A stretch of 43,461 bases of DNA from CAIXQW01 sp046049675 (GTDB taxonomy: Bacteria; Bacteroidota; Bacteroidia; Chitinophagales; Chitinophagaceae). The notes beneath the pieces are model-generated. The model was not told the DNA's origin and did no database searches. It saw nothing but the letters and a program-made list of their open reading frames with translations. The position numbers and the translations under genes are program-made. The DNA is taken from assembly GCA_046049675.1 (NCBI GenBank), contig JBJORA010000035.1, positions 1 through 43,461 on the forward strand, read 5' to 3'. This document shows, in pieces, positions 15,951 to 23,728 of this stretch (the stretch's first letter is position 1; every line of letters starts with the position of its first letter).

Positions 15951-16838
15951 ATGCAGCGGAAGGATTTTCTAAAGGCTCTAGCAGCTTTGCCTATTGCAGG
16001 TGCGGTATTGCATCTGCCGCAACTAGCAGCTGCTACCAATGAATTGACAAGCACGGATCGCATGCCTGCGCTTTTCTTAGGGCATGGCAGTCCGATGAAT
16101 GCGATTGAAGAAAATGAGTTTGTGAAAGGCTTTAGAACAATTGCCCAAAAAATTGAGACAAAACCTCAAGCCATTTTATGTATTTCAGCACATTGGGAAA
16201 CTGCCGGCACGAAGGTTACCGCTATGGATATGCCCAAAACGATACACGATTTTGGCGGCTTCCCTAAAGCACTGCATGAGGTACAATATCCCGCGCCAGG
16301 CAGTAAGGCTCTTGTAGATGCTGCCGTAGCAAGTGTTTCTACAACGACAGTTGAAAAAGACTATGCATGGGGCTTAGACCATGGCGCATGGAGTGTAATT
16401 AAACATATGTATCCTAATGCAGATGTGCCTGTGGTGCAAATGAGTATAGACTATACCAAAGATGCACAGTACCACTACGAGCTTGCAAAACAATTACAAG
16501 CACTTCGACAAAAGGGAGTGCTTATTGTAGGAAGTGGTAATATGGTTCACAACCTTGGCATGGTTGCTTGGGATAAAATACAAGAGGATAATTATGCGTT
16601 TGATTGGAATACGGAAGCAATAACTAAAATGAGCTCATGCATTACAAATGCAAATCATGCCGACCTAATCAATTACAAATCTATGGGCAAGGCTTTTGAT
16701 TTAGCCATACCATCGCCAGAACACTACTTGCCTTTGCTATACATTCTAGCATTGCAAAACAAATCCGAACAAGCTACGATATTCAATAACAAAGCTGTAG
16801 CTGGCAGTTTAAGTATGGCTAGCGTGCATATTGCCTAA
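15951..16838 (+). CDS. ygiD: 4,5-DOPA dioxygenase extradiol homologue (class III ring-opening dioxygenase)
   Basis: This 295-residue protein matches the YgiD/DODA family throughout. The expected metal-site and catalytic histidines are H45 in FLGHGSPMNA, H81 in ISAHWET, H144 in GLDHGAW and the one in SPEHYLPLLY near the C-terminus. Members open catechol rings of L-DOPA-like substrates in extradiol fashion, using a non-heme metal. E. coli YgiD is about 30 residues shorter: here an extra N-terminal segment, MQRKDFLKALAALPIAGAVL, looks like a lysine-variant Tat or other export signal. The protein may therefore be periplasmic or membrane-associated. The physiological substrate is unknown, and no pigment or catechol pathway genes lie nearby. 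Confidence 0.91.
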   Translation: MQRKDFLKALAALPIAGAVLHLPQLAAATNELTSTDRMPALFLGHGSPMNAIEENEFVKGFRTIAQKIETKPQAILCISAHWETAGTKVTAMDMPKTIHDFGGFPKALHEVQYPAPGSKALVDAAVASVSTTTVEKDYAWGLDHGAWSVIKHMYPNADVPVVQMSIDYTKDAQYHYELAKQLQALRQKGVLIVGSGNMVHNLGMVAWDKIQEDNYAFDWNTEAITKMSSCITNANHADLINYKSMGKAFDLAIPSPEHYLPLLYILALQNKSEQATIFNNKAVAGSLSMASVHIA

Positions 16839-17017
16839 GCTGTAATTCACCGCAACAATTGCTAGATTGGTGGCAGTGTTTGCGCATTTCCCCGATATAG
16901 CGCCGCTTGTGTTTTGTAGATATTAAGTTGTTGCGTAAATTGCTTAAAGAAGTAGGGAAATAATTCTTTAAACACGCTTTAAACACTACATTTACATAAA
17001 TATTTTAAGTTTCTACA

Positions 17018-17392
17018 ATGAAAAAATTAAGCGTACTACTATTATTCTGTGCAGCGTCATTTATGGTGGCAAGCTGCGGTAGCAAAGGAGCAAAGCCTGA
17101 TGCAGTTGCAAAAGATTGGATGAACAAGCGTGCTGATGGCGATATCGCTGCAGCAAAAACGATGTGTACAGGCGATGCTGCATCTGCATTAGATTTAGAT
17201 GCAGCCATGCTAGCTGGCATGCCAGATTCAATGAAAGCAAAAACAAAAGCGCAAGATTGGGAAGTTAGCGGTGCAGCTACTGAAAGTGGCAACACAGCAA
17301 GCGTTGTGCTAAAAGAAAAAGCAAGCGGTGATACCAAAACGATTAGCCTTACGAAAGAAGGTGAAAAGTGGATGGTGAGCAGCATGCAATAA
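17018..17392 (+). CDS. DUF4878-like lipoprotein
   Basis: This 124-residue protein starts with MKKLSVLLLFCAASFMVASC, a lipoprotein signal with lipobox V-A-S-C, so it should be anchored by lipidated Cys20. The mature part (DAVAKDWMNKRADGDIAAAKTMC then two beta-strand pairs ending GEKWMVSS) has the cystatin/NTF2-like shape of DUF4878 and related lumazine-binding-like lipoproteins. Their function is not established. The domain is of normal length and intact. The gene stands alone and is followed by an intrinsic terminator at 17437-17460. Confidence 0.8.
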   Translation: MKKLSVLLLFCAASFMVASCGSKGAKPDAVAKDWMNKRADGDIAAAKTMCTGDAASALDLDAAMLAGMPDSMKAKTKAQDWEVSGAATESGNTASVVLKEKASGDTKTISLTKEGEKWMVSSMQ

Positions 17393-17436
17393 ATATGGTT
17401 CATCTCTAAACACCTACATACTATAAAAGCAAAAAG

Positions 17437-17460
17437 CCTGGGCAATCGCTCGGGTTTTTT
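17437..17460 (+). terminator. Intrinsic terminator after the DUF4878-like lipoprotein gene
   Basis: CCTGGGC (17437-17443) pairs with GCTCGGG (17448-17454, two wobbles) and is followed by six T. The design closely resembles the terminator at 13902-13929. Confidence 0.82.
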
Positions 17461-17492
17461 GTTATCAGTCGTTTTGCCAGCTTTATTTTAGC

Positions 17493-17500
17493 TAATTTTG
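17493..17500 (+). promoter_or_regulatory. -7 box of the SGNH/T9SS gene
   Basis: TAATTTTG matches TAnnTTTG and ends 4 nt before the ATG at 17505. A TTG at 17474-17476 could be the -33 element. A leaderless transcript is implied. Confidence 0.6.
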
Positions 17501-17504
17501 CAAA

Positions 17505-18770
17505 ATGTTTAAGCAATGCTTGCTGGCTGTATTTAGCCTATTAGCAATATGCACTACGCAAGTGAGTGCAAGAACTTACAAAGTACTTTTTATTGGTAAC
17601 AGCTATTGCGCTGTAAACGATTTGCCAGGTATGTTACGCGACATGTCCAATAGCATGGGCGATTCTATGCAGGTAACCAGTGTAACACCAGGAGGCTATA
17701 CCCTTAATGGCCACTGGACAAATACAGCAAGCCTAGCTGCGATTGCTACTCCAGGATGGGATTTTGTGATTATCCAAGCACAAAGCCAAGAGCCTAGTTT
17801 TTCGCCGGGCCAAGTTGCTGCCAATACAATGCCATATGCAAAAAGCTTAGATAGTTTTGTAAAAGCAAGTAATAGTTGTGCTGAGGTGCTTTATTATATG
17901 ACTTGGGGCCGCAAGTATGGCGATCCTGTTAACTGTCCTAATTATAGCGTGTTGTGCACTTACGATGGTATGCAAACACGTTTACGTGATAGCTATGTGC
18001 AAATGGCTAACGATAACAATAGCAGCGTGTGTCCAGCTGGGCAAGTATGGCGTAGTATTCGTCAGCAAGATAGTACAATAGAGCTTTATCAAAGCGACTT
18101 GAGCCATCCATCAGTTACTGGTACTTATGTTGTTGCCTGTGCATTTTATACATCAATCTACCATAAAGCTTTAAGCGCATCAAGTTTTGTACCTAGCGGC
18201 GTAACGGCTGCAAACGCAACGCTTATTCGCAATACAGCTTATGCTATTGTAATGGATAGTATAGAAACATGGCAAGGCAGCGGCAGCATACCACTTGCAA
18301 AGTTTAGTGCTACACCTACTGGTTTAACTGCCAATATAACTAACAGTAGCAAACGCAACAACAGCTGCGATTGGTATTGGGGAGATGCGACTAGCACAAC
18401 AAATGCGCCACAAGCGGCACTAAACCACAACTATGTTACGGCAGGTACTTATACCATCAACATGGTAGCAAGTAGTGCTTGTAAATACGACAGCGCAAAA
18501 GCTGTTGTAGAAGTTGTAGTGCCAAATGGTATTACAAACGTAAAGGATGCAACTGCACCAATCATTAGCGCTGGCACAAATCAAATTATATGCAACCTAC
18601 AGCAAGCTAGCGATATTGTTGAAGTGGTAAATGCAAACGGGCAAATTGTTTTTACAAGCAAGCAAGTAAGCGCTGGAACTACTCTTAGTATTCCATGTGT
18701 GAGTGGCTTATACATTGTACGTAGCTTGCAAAGTGGCCGCTTACTACAAAATAAAGTGGTGGTACCTTAG
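17505..18770 (+). CDS. Secreted SGNH/DUF4886-type hydrolase with PKD and T9SS domains
   Basis: This 421-residue protein has a signal peptide (residues ~1-22), then an SGNH-like hydrolase domain. The nucleophile block is VLFIGNS33, a glycine-rich oxyanion region follows, and the catalytic pair is D198-L-S-H201 before the last helix. The fold spans about residues 25-245. A PKD domain (~264-345; WYWGDATSTTNAP..LNHNYVTAGTYTINMV) follows. The last ~70 residues resemble a T9SS sorting domain, although its usual PNP start is weak. It probably acts outside the cell as an esterase or carbohydrate deacetylase on surface or environmental polymers. The exact substrate is unknown. Confidence 0.83.
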   Translation: MFKQCLLAVFSLLAICTTQVSARTYKVLFIGNSYCAVNDLPGMLRDMSNSMGDSMQVTSVTPGGYTLNGHWTNTASLAAIATPGWDFVIIQAQSQEPSFSPGQVAANTMPYAKSLDSFVKASNSCAEVLYYMTWGRKYGDPVNCPNYSVLCTYDGMQTRLRDSYVQMANDNNSSVCPAGQVWRSIRQQDSTIELYQSDLSHPSVTGTYVVACAFYTSIYHKALSASSFVPSGVTAANATLIRNTAYAIVMDSIETWQGSGSIPLAKFSATPTGLTANITNSSKRNNSCDWYWGDATSTTNAPQAALNHNYVTAGTYTINMVASSACKYDSAKAVVEVVVPNGITNVKDATAPIISAGTNQIICNLQQASDIVEVVNANGQIVFTSKQVSAGTTLSIPCVSGLYIVRSLQSGRLLQNKVVVP

Positions 18771-18783
18771 TTGCAAGAGCTAC

Positions 18784-19128
18784 TTACCAGCCAATATCTA
18801 ATACACCAATCCAAACGCCGCGTTCGTCGGTTTTTACAGGATAGCGCACAAGGTGAAAGCCTTCGCCGCTTACGTTGCGTCCAGTGCGCACATCAAACTG
18901 AAATCGATGCAGTGGACATACAAGGCAATTATCTTCATTAATCCAGCCATGTTCAAAAGCGGCACCTGCGTGGGGGCATTTACTTTGAAAAGCATAATAC
19001 TCGCCTTGTACTTGCGTTACGCAAATATGTTTTTCCGCTAAACGCAAATTGAGAATAATACCTTCTGCAACTAAAAACTCATCGGGCGATGCTACTTTAT
19101 GCCACTTGTATTTCTTCTCGTCTTGCAT
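18784..19128 (-). CDS. Rieske [2Fe-2S] ferredoxin-like protein
   Basis: This 114-residue protein is a single Rieske domain. The cluster ligands are C51-P-H53 (KCPHAGAAFEHG) and C71-P-L-H74 (CLVCPLHRFQFD), and the GRNVSGEGFHLVRYPV segment follows as in small oxygenase ferredoxins. Such proteins pass single electrons, often to a Rieske oxygenase or nitrite reductase. No oxygenase gene is nearby. It starts 9 nt after the stop of hflX on the same strand, so the two are probably co-transcribed, which is an arrangement without an obvious functional link. Confidence 0.92.
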   Translation of the reverse strand: MQDEKKYKWHKVASPDEFLVAEGIILNLRLAEKHICVTQVQGEYYAFQSKCPHAGAAFEHGWINEDNCLVCPLHRFQFDVRTGRNVSGEGFHLVRYPVKTDERGVWIGVLDIGW

Positions 19129-19137
19129 GCACTAGCA

Positions 19138-20334
19138 TTAATAGAAAATTGTTTTGTATGGATAGCGCACAGCATAAAGCTCGCGCACCTTATCGAGAAT
19201 TATTTTTCTAAAATTCTCAAGATTGCTGCGCTCAGTTGCACTTATAAAAATGCAATTGCCATGTGTTTCATTACGCCAACGTCGCTGCACTTGATCCATA
19301 AGTTCTGCCCGCACATCATCTGTCAACCACTCGTCGAAGTAAGTTGCTTCAAATGCATCTAGCTTATTAAACACAAGTACATAAGGCTTTTCGCCACAGC
19401 CAATTTCGTGCAATGTCGTGTTTACGATATTAATTTGGTCTTCGTATTGTGCGTGGCTTATATCTACCACATGCAGCAGCAGGTCTGCTTCGCGCACTTC
19501 ATCTAGTGTAGTCTTAAAACTTTCTACAAGATGGTGAGGCAACTTGCGAATAAACCCAACTGTATCACTTAGCAAAAAAGGAGTTTGATCTAATACAATT
19601 TTGCGTGTAGTTGTATCTAGCGTTGCAAATAATTTATTTTCTGCTAGCACTTCGCTTTTGCTCAGCATATTCATTATTGTGCTTTTACCTACATTGGTGT
19701 ACCCAACAAGGCTCACACGTATAAATTCGCCACGCTCTTTGCGTTGTGTGTTGGCTTGCTTATCTATTTCTTTAAGGCGATTGCGCAATAAACTAATTTT
19801 CTCGCGAACAATACGACGATCCGTTTCAATTTCACTCTCACCCGGACCACGGCTACCAATACCAGCACCTTGACGCTCTAAGTGCTTCCACATACCACGC
19901 AAGCGAGGTAAAATATATTGATACTGCGCTAACTCTACTTGTGCCTTTGCCTGATTGGTTTTGGCACGCGTTGCAAAAATGTCCAGTATTAAATCGCTTC
20001 GGTCTATGACGCGTTTACCCCCAAGTGCTTCGGTAATATTGCCAATTTGCGAGCCGCTCAATTCATCATCGAAGATGACCACATCAATATTATGCTTTTG
20101 GCAATACAAACGGATTTCTTCAAGCTTGCCTTTACCAAAAAAAGTTCTACTGTCGGGATGCTGTAGTTTTTGAATAAAAGTTTTGTGTGTTTCACAACCA
20201 GCAGTGCTCGCCAAAAATTCTAGCTCGGTGAGATACTCGTTAAGCGTATCTTCTGTTTGATGACCAAATACAAGACCACATAGCACAGCTTTCTGCACTA
20301 CAACTTCAACGCCGGATTTTTTCTTCTCAATCAA
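19138..20334 (-). CDS. hflX: Ribosome-associated GTPase HflX
   Basis: This 398-residue protein has the HflX N-terminal domain (~15-180, with FFGKGKLEEI, VIFDDELSGSQ and VIDRSDLILDIFATRAKT), the glycine-rich GAGIGSRGPGESEIETDRR linker, and then a GTPase domain. The latter carries G1 GYTNVGKST, G3 DTVGFIRKLPHHLVESF and G4 NKLD. HflX splits and rescues stalled or heat-damaged 70S ribosomes in the cytoplasm. The start codon is TTG at 20334: no ATG lies nearby, and a TAnnTTTG box on the minus strand (20342-20349) ends 7 nt upstream, which supports this choice. A Rieske gene follows 9 nt after its stop. Confidence 0.95.
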   Translation of the reverse strand: MIEKKKSGVEVVVQKAVLCGLVFGHQTEDTLNEYLTELEFLASTAGCETHKTFIQKLQHPDSRTFFGKGKLEEIRLYCQKHNIDVVIFDDELSGSQIGNITEALGGKRVIDRSDLILDIFATRAKTNQAKAQVELAQYQYILPRLRGMWKHLERQGAGIGSRGPGESEIETDRRIVREKISLLRNRLKEIDKQANTQRKERGEFIRVSLVGYTNVGKSTIMNMLSKSEVLAENKLFATLDTTTRKIVLDQTPFLLSDTVGFIRKLPHHLVESFKTTLDEVREADLLLHVVDISHAQYEDQINIVNTTLHEIGCGEKPYVLVFNKLDAFEATYFDEWLTDDVRAELMDQVQRRWRNETHGNCIFISATERSNLENFRKIILDKVRELYAVRYPYKTIFY

Positions 20335-20341
20335 TGTTGTG

Positions 20342-20349
20342 CAAAGCTA
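20342..20349 (-). promoter_or_regulatory. -7 box of hflX
   Basis: The minus strand reads TAGCTTTG, matching TAnnTTTG, and ends 7 nt before the TTG start codon at 20334. Confidence 0.6.
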
Positions 20350-20403
20350 GCACTGCTTGTGCATTAAAGCGGCTTTTTTATGCGCCGAGCCCAGAAAAAT
20401 TTA

Positions 20404-21027
20404 CTAGTCTTTTTCCTTAAGAATAACTTCAATATCCTTAATCATTTGCTGCACCTCTTCTTCTTTGGTGCCGTCGTAACTGCGGCTGCGAATGCGGTCG
20501 TACTTATCTACAATCAAAAATTTTTGCGTATGAATAAACTGTGGCGTTACCTCTCCCTGTCCGCTATCGGCAACATTAATGAGGTAGTCCTCAAAAGCCA
20601 TGTCGTATAATTCCTTTTTATCGCCCGTTAAAAAATGCCAATGTTTTGAATCGGCTTCAAATTTATTTGCGTAGCGCTTCAATTGTGCAACGGTATCTAC
20701 TTCTGGATCTACTGTATGGCTTAGAATTACAACATTATCATTATTTCTAAATGCCATAAAAACCTTGCTCATGTTTTCGTTCATTTTAGGGCATATGCCT
20801 TGGCAAGTAGTAAAAAAGTATTCGATTACTTTAATCTTATTTTCTACATCCTTATTCGTTACAACTTTCCCGTCTTGATTTGTAAAACTAAAGGCTCCTA
20901 CCTTATGGCCTGGCAAGCCGAGTGTAGCAAGTTTGCGTGGATTTTGCTTATACTCGTAATAGTAGTAAGTAAGAAAACCAGCAGATAACAAGGCAAGAAA
21001 TATAGGTATGATGACACGACTTTTCAT
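20404..21027 (-). CDS. SCO1/SenC-family copper chaperone for cytochrome c oxidase
   Basis: I place the start at ATG 21027 (207 residues). An in-frame upstream codon at 21093 exists, but a TAnnTTTG box lies between the two, ending 8 nt before 21027. The N-terminus, MKSRVIIPIFLALLSAGFLTYYYY, is a membrane anchor. The rest is a thioredoxin-like SCO domain with copper ligands C75-x3-C79 (TTCQGICP) and H166 (FIHTQKF). SCO proteins deliver copper to the CuA site of cytochrome c oxidase subunit II in the periplasm, or reduce its cysteines. With heme A synthase elsewhere in the window, this points to an aa3-type oxidase. Confidence 0.93.
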   Translation of the reverse strand: MKSRVIIPIFLALLSAGFLTYYYYEYKQNPRKLATLGLPGHKVGAFSFTNQDGKVVTNKDVENKIKVIEYFFTTCQGICPKMNENMSKVFMAFRNNDNVVILSHTVDPEVDTVAQLKRYANKFEADSKHWHFLTGDKKELYDMAFEDYLINVADSGQGEVTPQFIHTQKFLIVDKYDRIRSRSYDGTKEEEVQQMIKDIEVILKEKD

Positions 21028-21035
21028 TGTAAGCA

Positions 21036-21043
21036 CAAAGGTA
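21036..21043 (-). promoter_or_regulatory. -7 box of the SCO1 gene
   Basis: The minus strand reads TACCTTTG, matching TAnnTTTG, and ends 8 nt before ATG 21027. This decides the start codon. Confidence 0.6.
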
Positions 21044-21103
21044 CAAGCTGTGTAAGCTGCGCTGCTTACAAGCTTTGCTGATATTGCACACAAGTGAGTA
21101 AGC

Positions 21104-21937
21104 TTAGCTTATAGGTACTATAAATTTTAACAATACCCATAGCACTGGCGCTGCCAGCAAGATACTATCAAATCTATCTAGTGCGCCGCCATGGCCCGGC
21201 ATAATATTGCCGCTGTCTTTGATGCCTGCTTTGCGCTTTAGCCAACTTTCTAGTAAGTCACCTAAGGTGCCTGCTATGCTAGCGCAAAAGCCTAAGCAAA
21301 GCCAAGTGCTCATCGTAAACCTTTTGTCGAAATAGCCCCAAACGCATGCCACTGCTATGCTTAAAGCGCTGCCGCCAATTGTGCCTTCCCATGTTTTCTT
21401 TGGTGAGATGATGGGTGCCATTTTATGCTTACCAATCAATGAGCCTACCACATATTGCATGGTATCGTTTACCCAAATTAAAACGACGAGCGCTAGGGGT
21501 AAAAAATTATTGGTTCTAAAGCACTGTGCTAATGCTGCAAATCCAAGTGGTACATAAATATAGCCACTCAATAAACCAAGCGATACTTTGCCATAGTTGA
21601 GCATACCCATGGCCATTACAAGCAAGAGTGCTGCAGTGGCGATATAGGCGATACGATTTTGCTTGATATTCTCTAAGAAATAAATACCGCCCGCCTCGCT
21701 CAGGTACAAAAAGAAAATGGTCATTGACAAGGCATACAGCAAAGGCACGGTAGTGTTTGGCGCTTGCTTGTGAATATGCTCTTGAATTTTGAGATACTCT
21801 GTACTAGCGATAAAGCATACAATGGCAAATACTGCTATAAAGGGAAGTTTGCCGCCCAAAAGCGCAGCCAACATGATGACGCCAAAGGCAATAGCGCTAA
21901 GTGCGCGTGTTTTGAATACACCAAGGTCTAATGGCAT
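21104..21937 (-). CDS. cdsA: Phosphatidate cytidylyltransferase
   Basis: I choose ATG 21937 (277 residues, MPLDLGVFKTRALSAIAF) over the upstream 21979, because a TAnnTTTG box lies 4 nt before it and the longer leader overlaps the preceding gene. The protein has about eight hydrophobic helices and the complete CDP-diglyceride synthetase signature S-W-L-K-R..GIKDSGNIMPGHGGALDRFDS near the C-terminus, preceded by SPKKTWEGTIGG. The enzyme makes CDP-diacylglycerol from phosphatidate and CTP in the inner membrane, the branch point of phospholipid synthesis. It may be transcribed both from its own promoter and from the upstream CPBP/DUF2007 unit. Confidence 0.95.
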   Translation of the reverse strand: MPLDLGVFKTRALSAIAFGVIMLAALLGGKLPFIAVFAIVCFIASTEYLKIQEHIHKQAPNTTVPLLYALSMTIFFLYLSEAGGIYFLENIKQNRIAYIATAALLLVMAMGMLNYGKVSLGLLSGYIYVPLGFAALAQCFRTNNFLPLALVVLIWVNDTMQYVVGSLIGKHKMAPIISPKKTWEGTIGGSALSIAVACVWGYFDKRFTMSTWLCLGFCASIAGTLGDLLESWLKRKAGIKDSGNIMPGHGGALDRFDSILLAAPVLWVLLKFIVPIS

Positions 21938-21941
21938 CTTG

Positions 21942-21949
21942 CAAATGTA
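21942..21949 (-). promoter_or_regulatory. -7 box of cdsA
   Basis: The minus strand reads TACATTTG, matching TAnnTTTG. It ends 4 nt before the ATG at 21937 and lies at the very end of the DUF2007 gene region. Confidence 0.6.
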
Positions 21950-21950
21950 A

Positions 21951-22160
21951 TTAATGCGTGTTAGAATTGAGCTTAGCAATATGCGTCATTGCAAGCACGA
22001 CATCTTCTTGTTTTACTTTAATGGCAATATCGCCAAAGCCATAGGCTGTGTCTTGCATATTGAATACAATGCATTTTATACCATACTCGGTAAGTGCACC
22101 TTGAATGGCAAAGGCTTCAAAGCTGCTAGTTGTTGTATAAATTTCTACCCAAGTACTCAT
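21951..22160 (-). CDS. DUF2007-type putative signal-transducing protein
   Basis: This 69-residue protein matches the small DUF2007 domain: WVEIYTTTSSFEAFAIQGALTEYGIKCIV, then a G-FGDIAIKVKQEDVVLAM segment with the alpha-beta pattern of a PII-like fold. Proteins of this family are annotated as putative signal transducers, but a mechanism is not established. It starts 3 nt after the stop of the CPBP protease gene, so the two are almost surely one transcript. Its stop codon lies just upstream of the cdsA promoter box. Confidence 0.86.
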   Translation of the reverse strand: MSTWVEIYTTTSSFEAFAIQGALTEYGIKCIVFNMQDTAYGFGDIAIKVKQEDVVLAMTHIAKLNSNTH

Positions 22161-22163
22161 GGG

Positions 22164-23069
22164 CTACACTTTTACAGCTATTGGTTTATAAAATTTACGC
22201 ACGAGCCACAGTGCAGCTATGCACGTAACTAAACTTAGTGCTCCTTGCCACAGCGGGACATTTGGCGTTTCGTTGACGTCTATTGACAGCTTGCCAATTT
22301 TATGTAAGTAAGTTAGAAAAACTTGCAAGCCATTATTGAAGAAATGCCCAAGAATACAAGGGTAAATACTACTAGTGTAAACATAGATATAGCCTAATAC
22401 AATGCCTAAGAAAATACGTGGCAATATGCTTAGCATTTGTCCGTGCAGCAGCCCAAACAAGACAGCAGTAAGCACTATGGCAATAGCAATGCGATGTTTA
22501 CCAAAGGCATTGATGAGTATTGGTTGCAGGCAGGCTCTAAAAAACAACTCTTCTGCAATGGCTGGCAGTAAAGCAATGTAAAAAAGCGTCAGCAATAGTT
22601 GTGGTACGGTTCTAATATCTAAAAAAGCCTTGGTCAGCTCCTCAGCTTTTTTTTCGGCTGCAACACTTGATGTCGGCATAGGAATTTTGAGATTCCATTC
22701 TGCAATTAAACCAACAAAACCCAAGCCGCATAACATAGCTAAAACTGCCCATAAGTACTGCCAATTATTGAAAGCAGGCTTAAAGCCTAGCTGCGATATA
22801 ATATTTTTATTCGCTAAATAGGCATACAGAAAAGCGGGCGCTGCAAATGTTGCTAGCGTATAAATTGTTTGCACAACAATCAAATCTTGTAGATATCCCT
22901 TGTTTGAAAAATCCGTGAACGACAAGAAAGCCGTTGGCGACATGTCGCTAATCAAGGGAATGATTGCCATCGCTAGGGCAATGCCAAGCACAAAGCAGCA
23001 CAAAAAACTCAAGGCCAATGCTAACACCTGATGTGCCCATGATTGTGTGGCGATGTTGCGTGCTATCAT
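22164..23069 (-). CDS. CPBP family intramembrane metalloprotease
   Basis: This 301-residue membrane protein has about eight hydrophobic spans. It carries the three CPBP/Abi motifs: EELFFR (the glutamate pair and arginine), FGLLHG (histidine) and GHFFNN (histidine and asparagine). These form the metal-dependent active site of type II CAAX-prenyl-endopeptidase-like proteases. In bacteria they are tied to bacteriocin immunity, membrane protein maturation or regulated proteolysis; the substrate here is unknown. It is the first gene of a pair with DUF2007 and has a -7 box ending 4 nt before its ATG. Confidence 0.91.
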   Translation of the reverse strand: MIARNIATQSWAHQVLALALSFLCCFVLGIALAMAIIPLISDMSPTAFLSFTDFSNKGYLQDLIVVQTIYTLATFAAPAFLYAYLANKNIISQLGFKPAFNNWQYLWAVLAMLCGLGFVGLIAEWNLKIPMPTSSVAAEKKAEELTKAFLDIRTVPQLLLTLFYIALLPAIAEELFFRACLQPILINAFGKHRIAIAIVLTAVLFGLLHGQMLSILPRIFLGIVLGYIYVYTSSIYPCILGHFFNNGLQVFLTYLHKIGKLSIDVNETPNVPLWQGALSLVTCIAALWLVRKFYKPIAVKV

Positions 23070-23073
23070 GTGG

Positions 23074-23081
23074 CAAATGTA
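23074..23081 (-). promoter_or_regulatory. -7 box of the CPBP/DUF2007 pair
   Basis: The minus strand reads TACATTTG, matching TAnnTTTG, and ends 4 nt before ATG 23069, implying a leaderless mRNA. Confidence 0.6.
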
Positions 23082-23225
23082 GTGTGGGCGAGGGGAATAA
23101 TATGTTGATCCTTCATCTAATTGCCATATTAGTTATTTCTTGCAAGCAATAGCAGCTATAAGTTTGCATATCCAGCATTGACATTGCAGTGCTCTTTCAC
23201 AAACCATCTTTACCTTAGCTGCTGC

Positions 23226-23588
23226 ATGAAAATTCTTTTACTTTTTGTAGCAGGAGGGCTTGGCACTTTATGTAGATATGCATGTGGTAAACTCGTAGCT
23301 TACGAGGAGGGTAAATTTCCAACTGCTACACTCATCATAAATATTATTGGTTGTGTTATTATTGGCATACTTTATGGTCTAGCTCAAAAACGTAGTATAG
23401 ATGAATATACTAAAAGCATTTTAGCCATCGGTTTTTGTGGCGGCTTTACCACCTTTAGTGCGTTTGGATTAGAAACCTTGCATCTGCTAAAAGAACAAAA
23501 CCATGCTGCAGCGGTTTTGTACATCGTATTAAGCGTTGTGCTTGGCCTTGCAGCTGTATTTGTAGGCATGCAAATCGCAAAAATCTAA
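23226..23588 (+). CDS. crcB: Fluoride ion transporter (FluC/CrcB)
   Basis: I place the start at ATG 23226 (120 residues, the usual family length). An in-frame codon at 23178 would add a leader with no family match. The protein has four hydrophobic helices and the CrcB/Fluc signatures: GGLGTLCRY near the start, LIINIIGC with the pore asparagine N39, and GFCGGFTTFSAFGLE, which forms the central sodium site and the phenylalanine box. Fluc channels export fluoride as dual-topology dimers in the inner membrane. I looked for a fluoride riboswitch upstream and could not recognise one. Confidence 0.92.
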   Translation: MKILLLFVAGGLGTLCRYACGKLVAYEEGKFPTATLIINIIGCVIIGILYGLAQKRSIDEYTKSILAIGFCGGFTTFSAFGLETLHLLKEQNHAAAVLYIVLSVVLGLAAVFVGMQIAKI

Positions 23589-23698
23589 AGCTATAGTACG
23601 AATGAACTACAAGTGTGCGTAGTATAAATGGGCTATACTTTACAAGCGTTTAAGAATAGCTTTGCGCGCATTTAACAATCGCCGATTAAGCTTGGCAC

Positions 23699-23706
23699 TA
23701 AGTTTG
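23699..23706 (+). promoter_or_regulatory. -7 box of the small secreted protein gene
   Basis: TAAGTTTG matches TAnnTTTG and ends 22 nt before the first of two possible ATG codons. Confidence 0.5.
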
Positions 23707-23728
23707 GATTCTAATTATCAAACAAACG

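Noticed and set aside
21028..21093. Upstream in-frame extension of the SCO1 gene
   Set aside because: The promoter box lies inside it, so it would not be transcribed from that promoter.
21938..21979. Upstream in-frame extension of cdsA
   Set aside because: It overlaps the DUF2007 gene and the cdsA -7 box.
23100..23226. Fluoride riboswitch before crcB
   Set aside because: I could not find a convincing aptamer fold in the ~120 bp upstream. A covariance-model search would be decisive.
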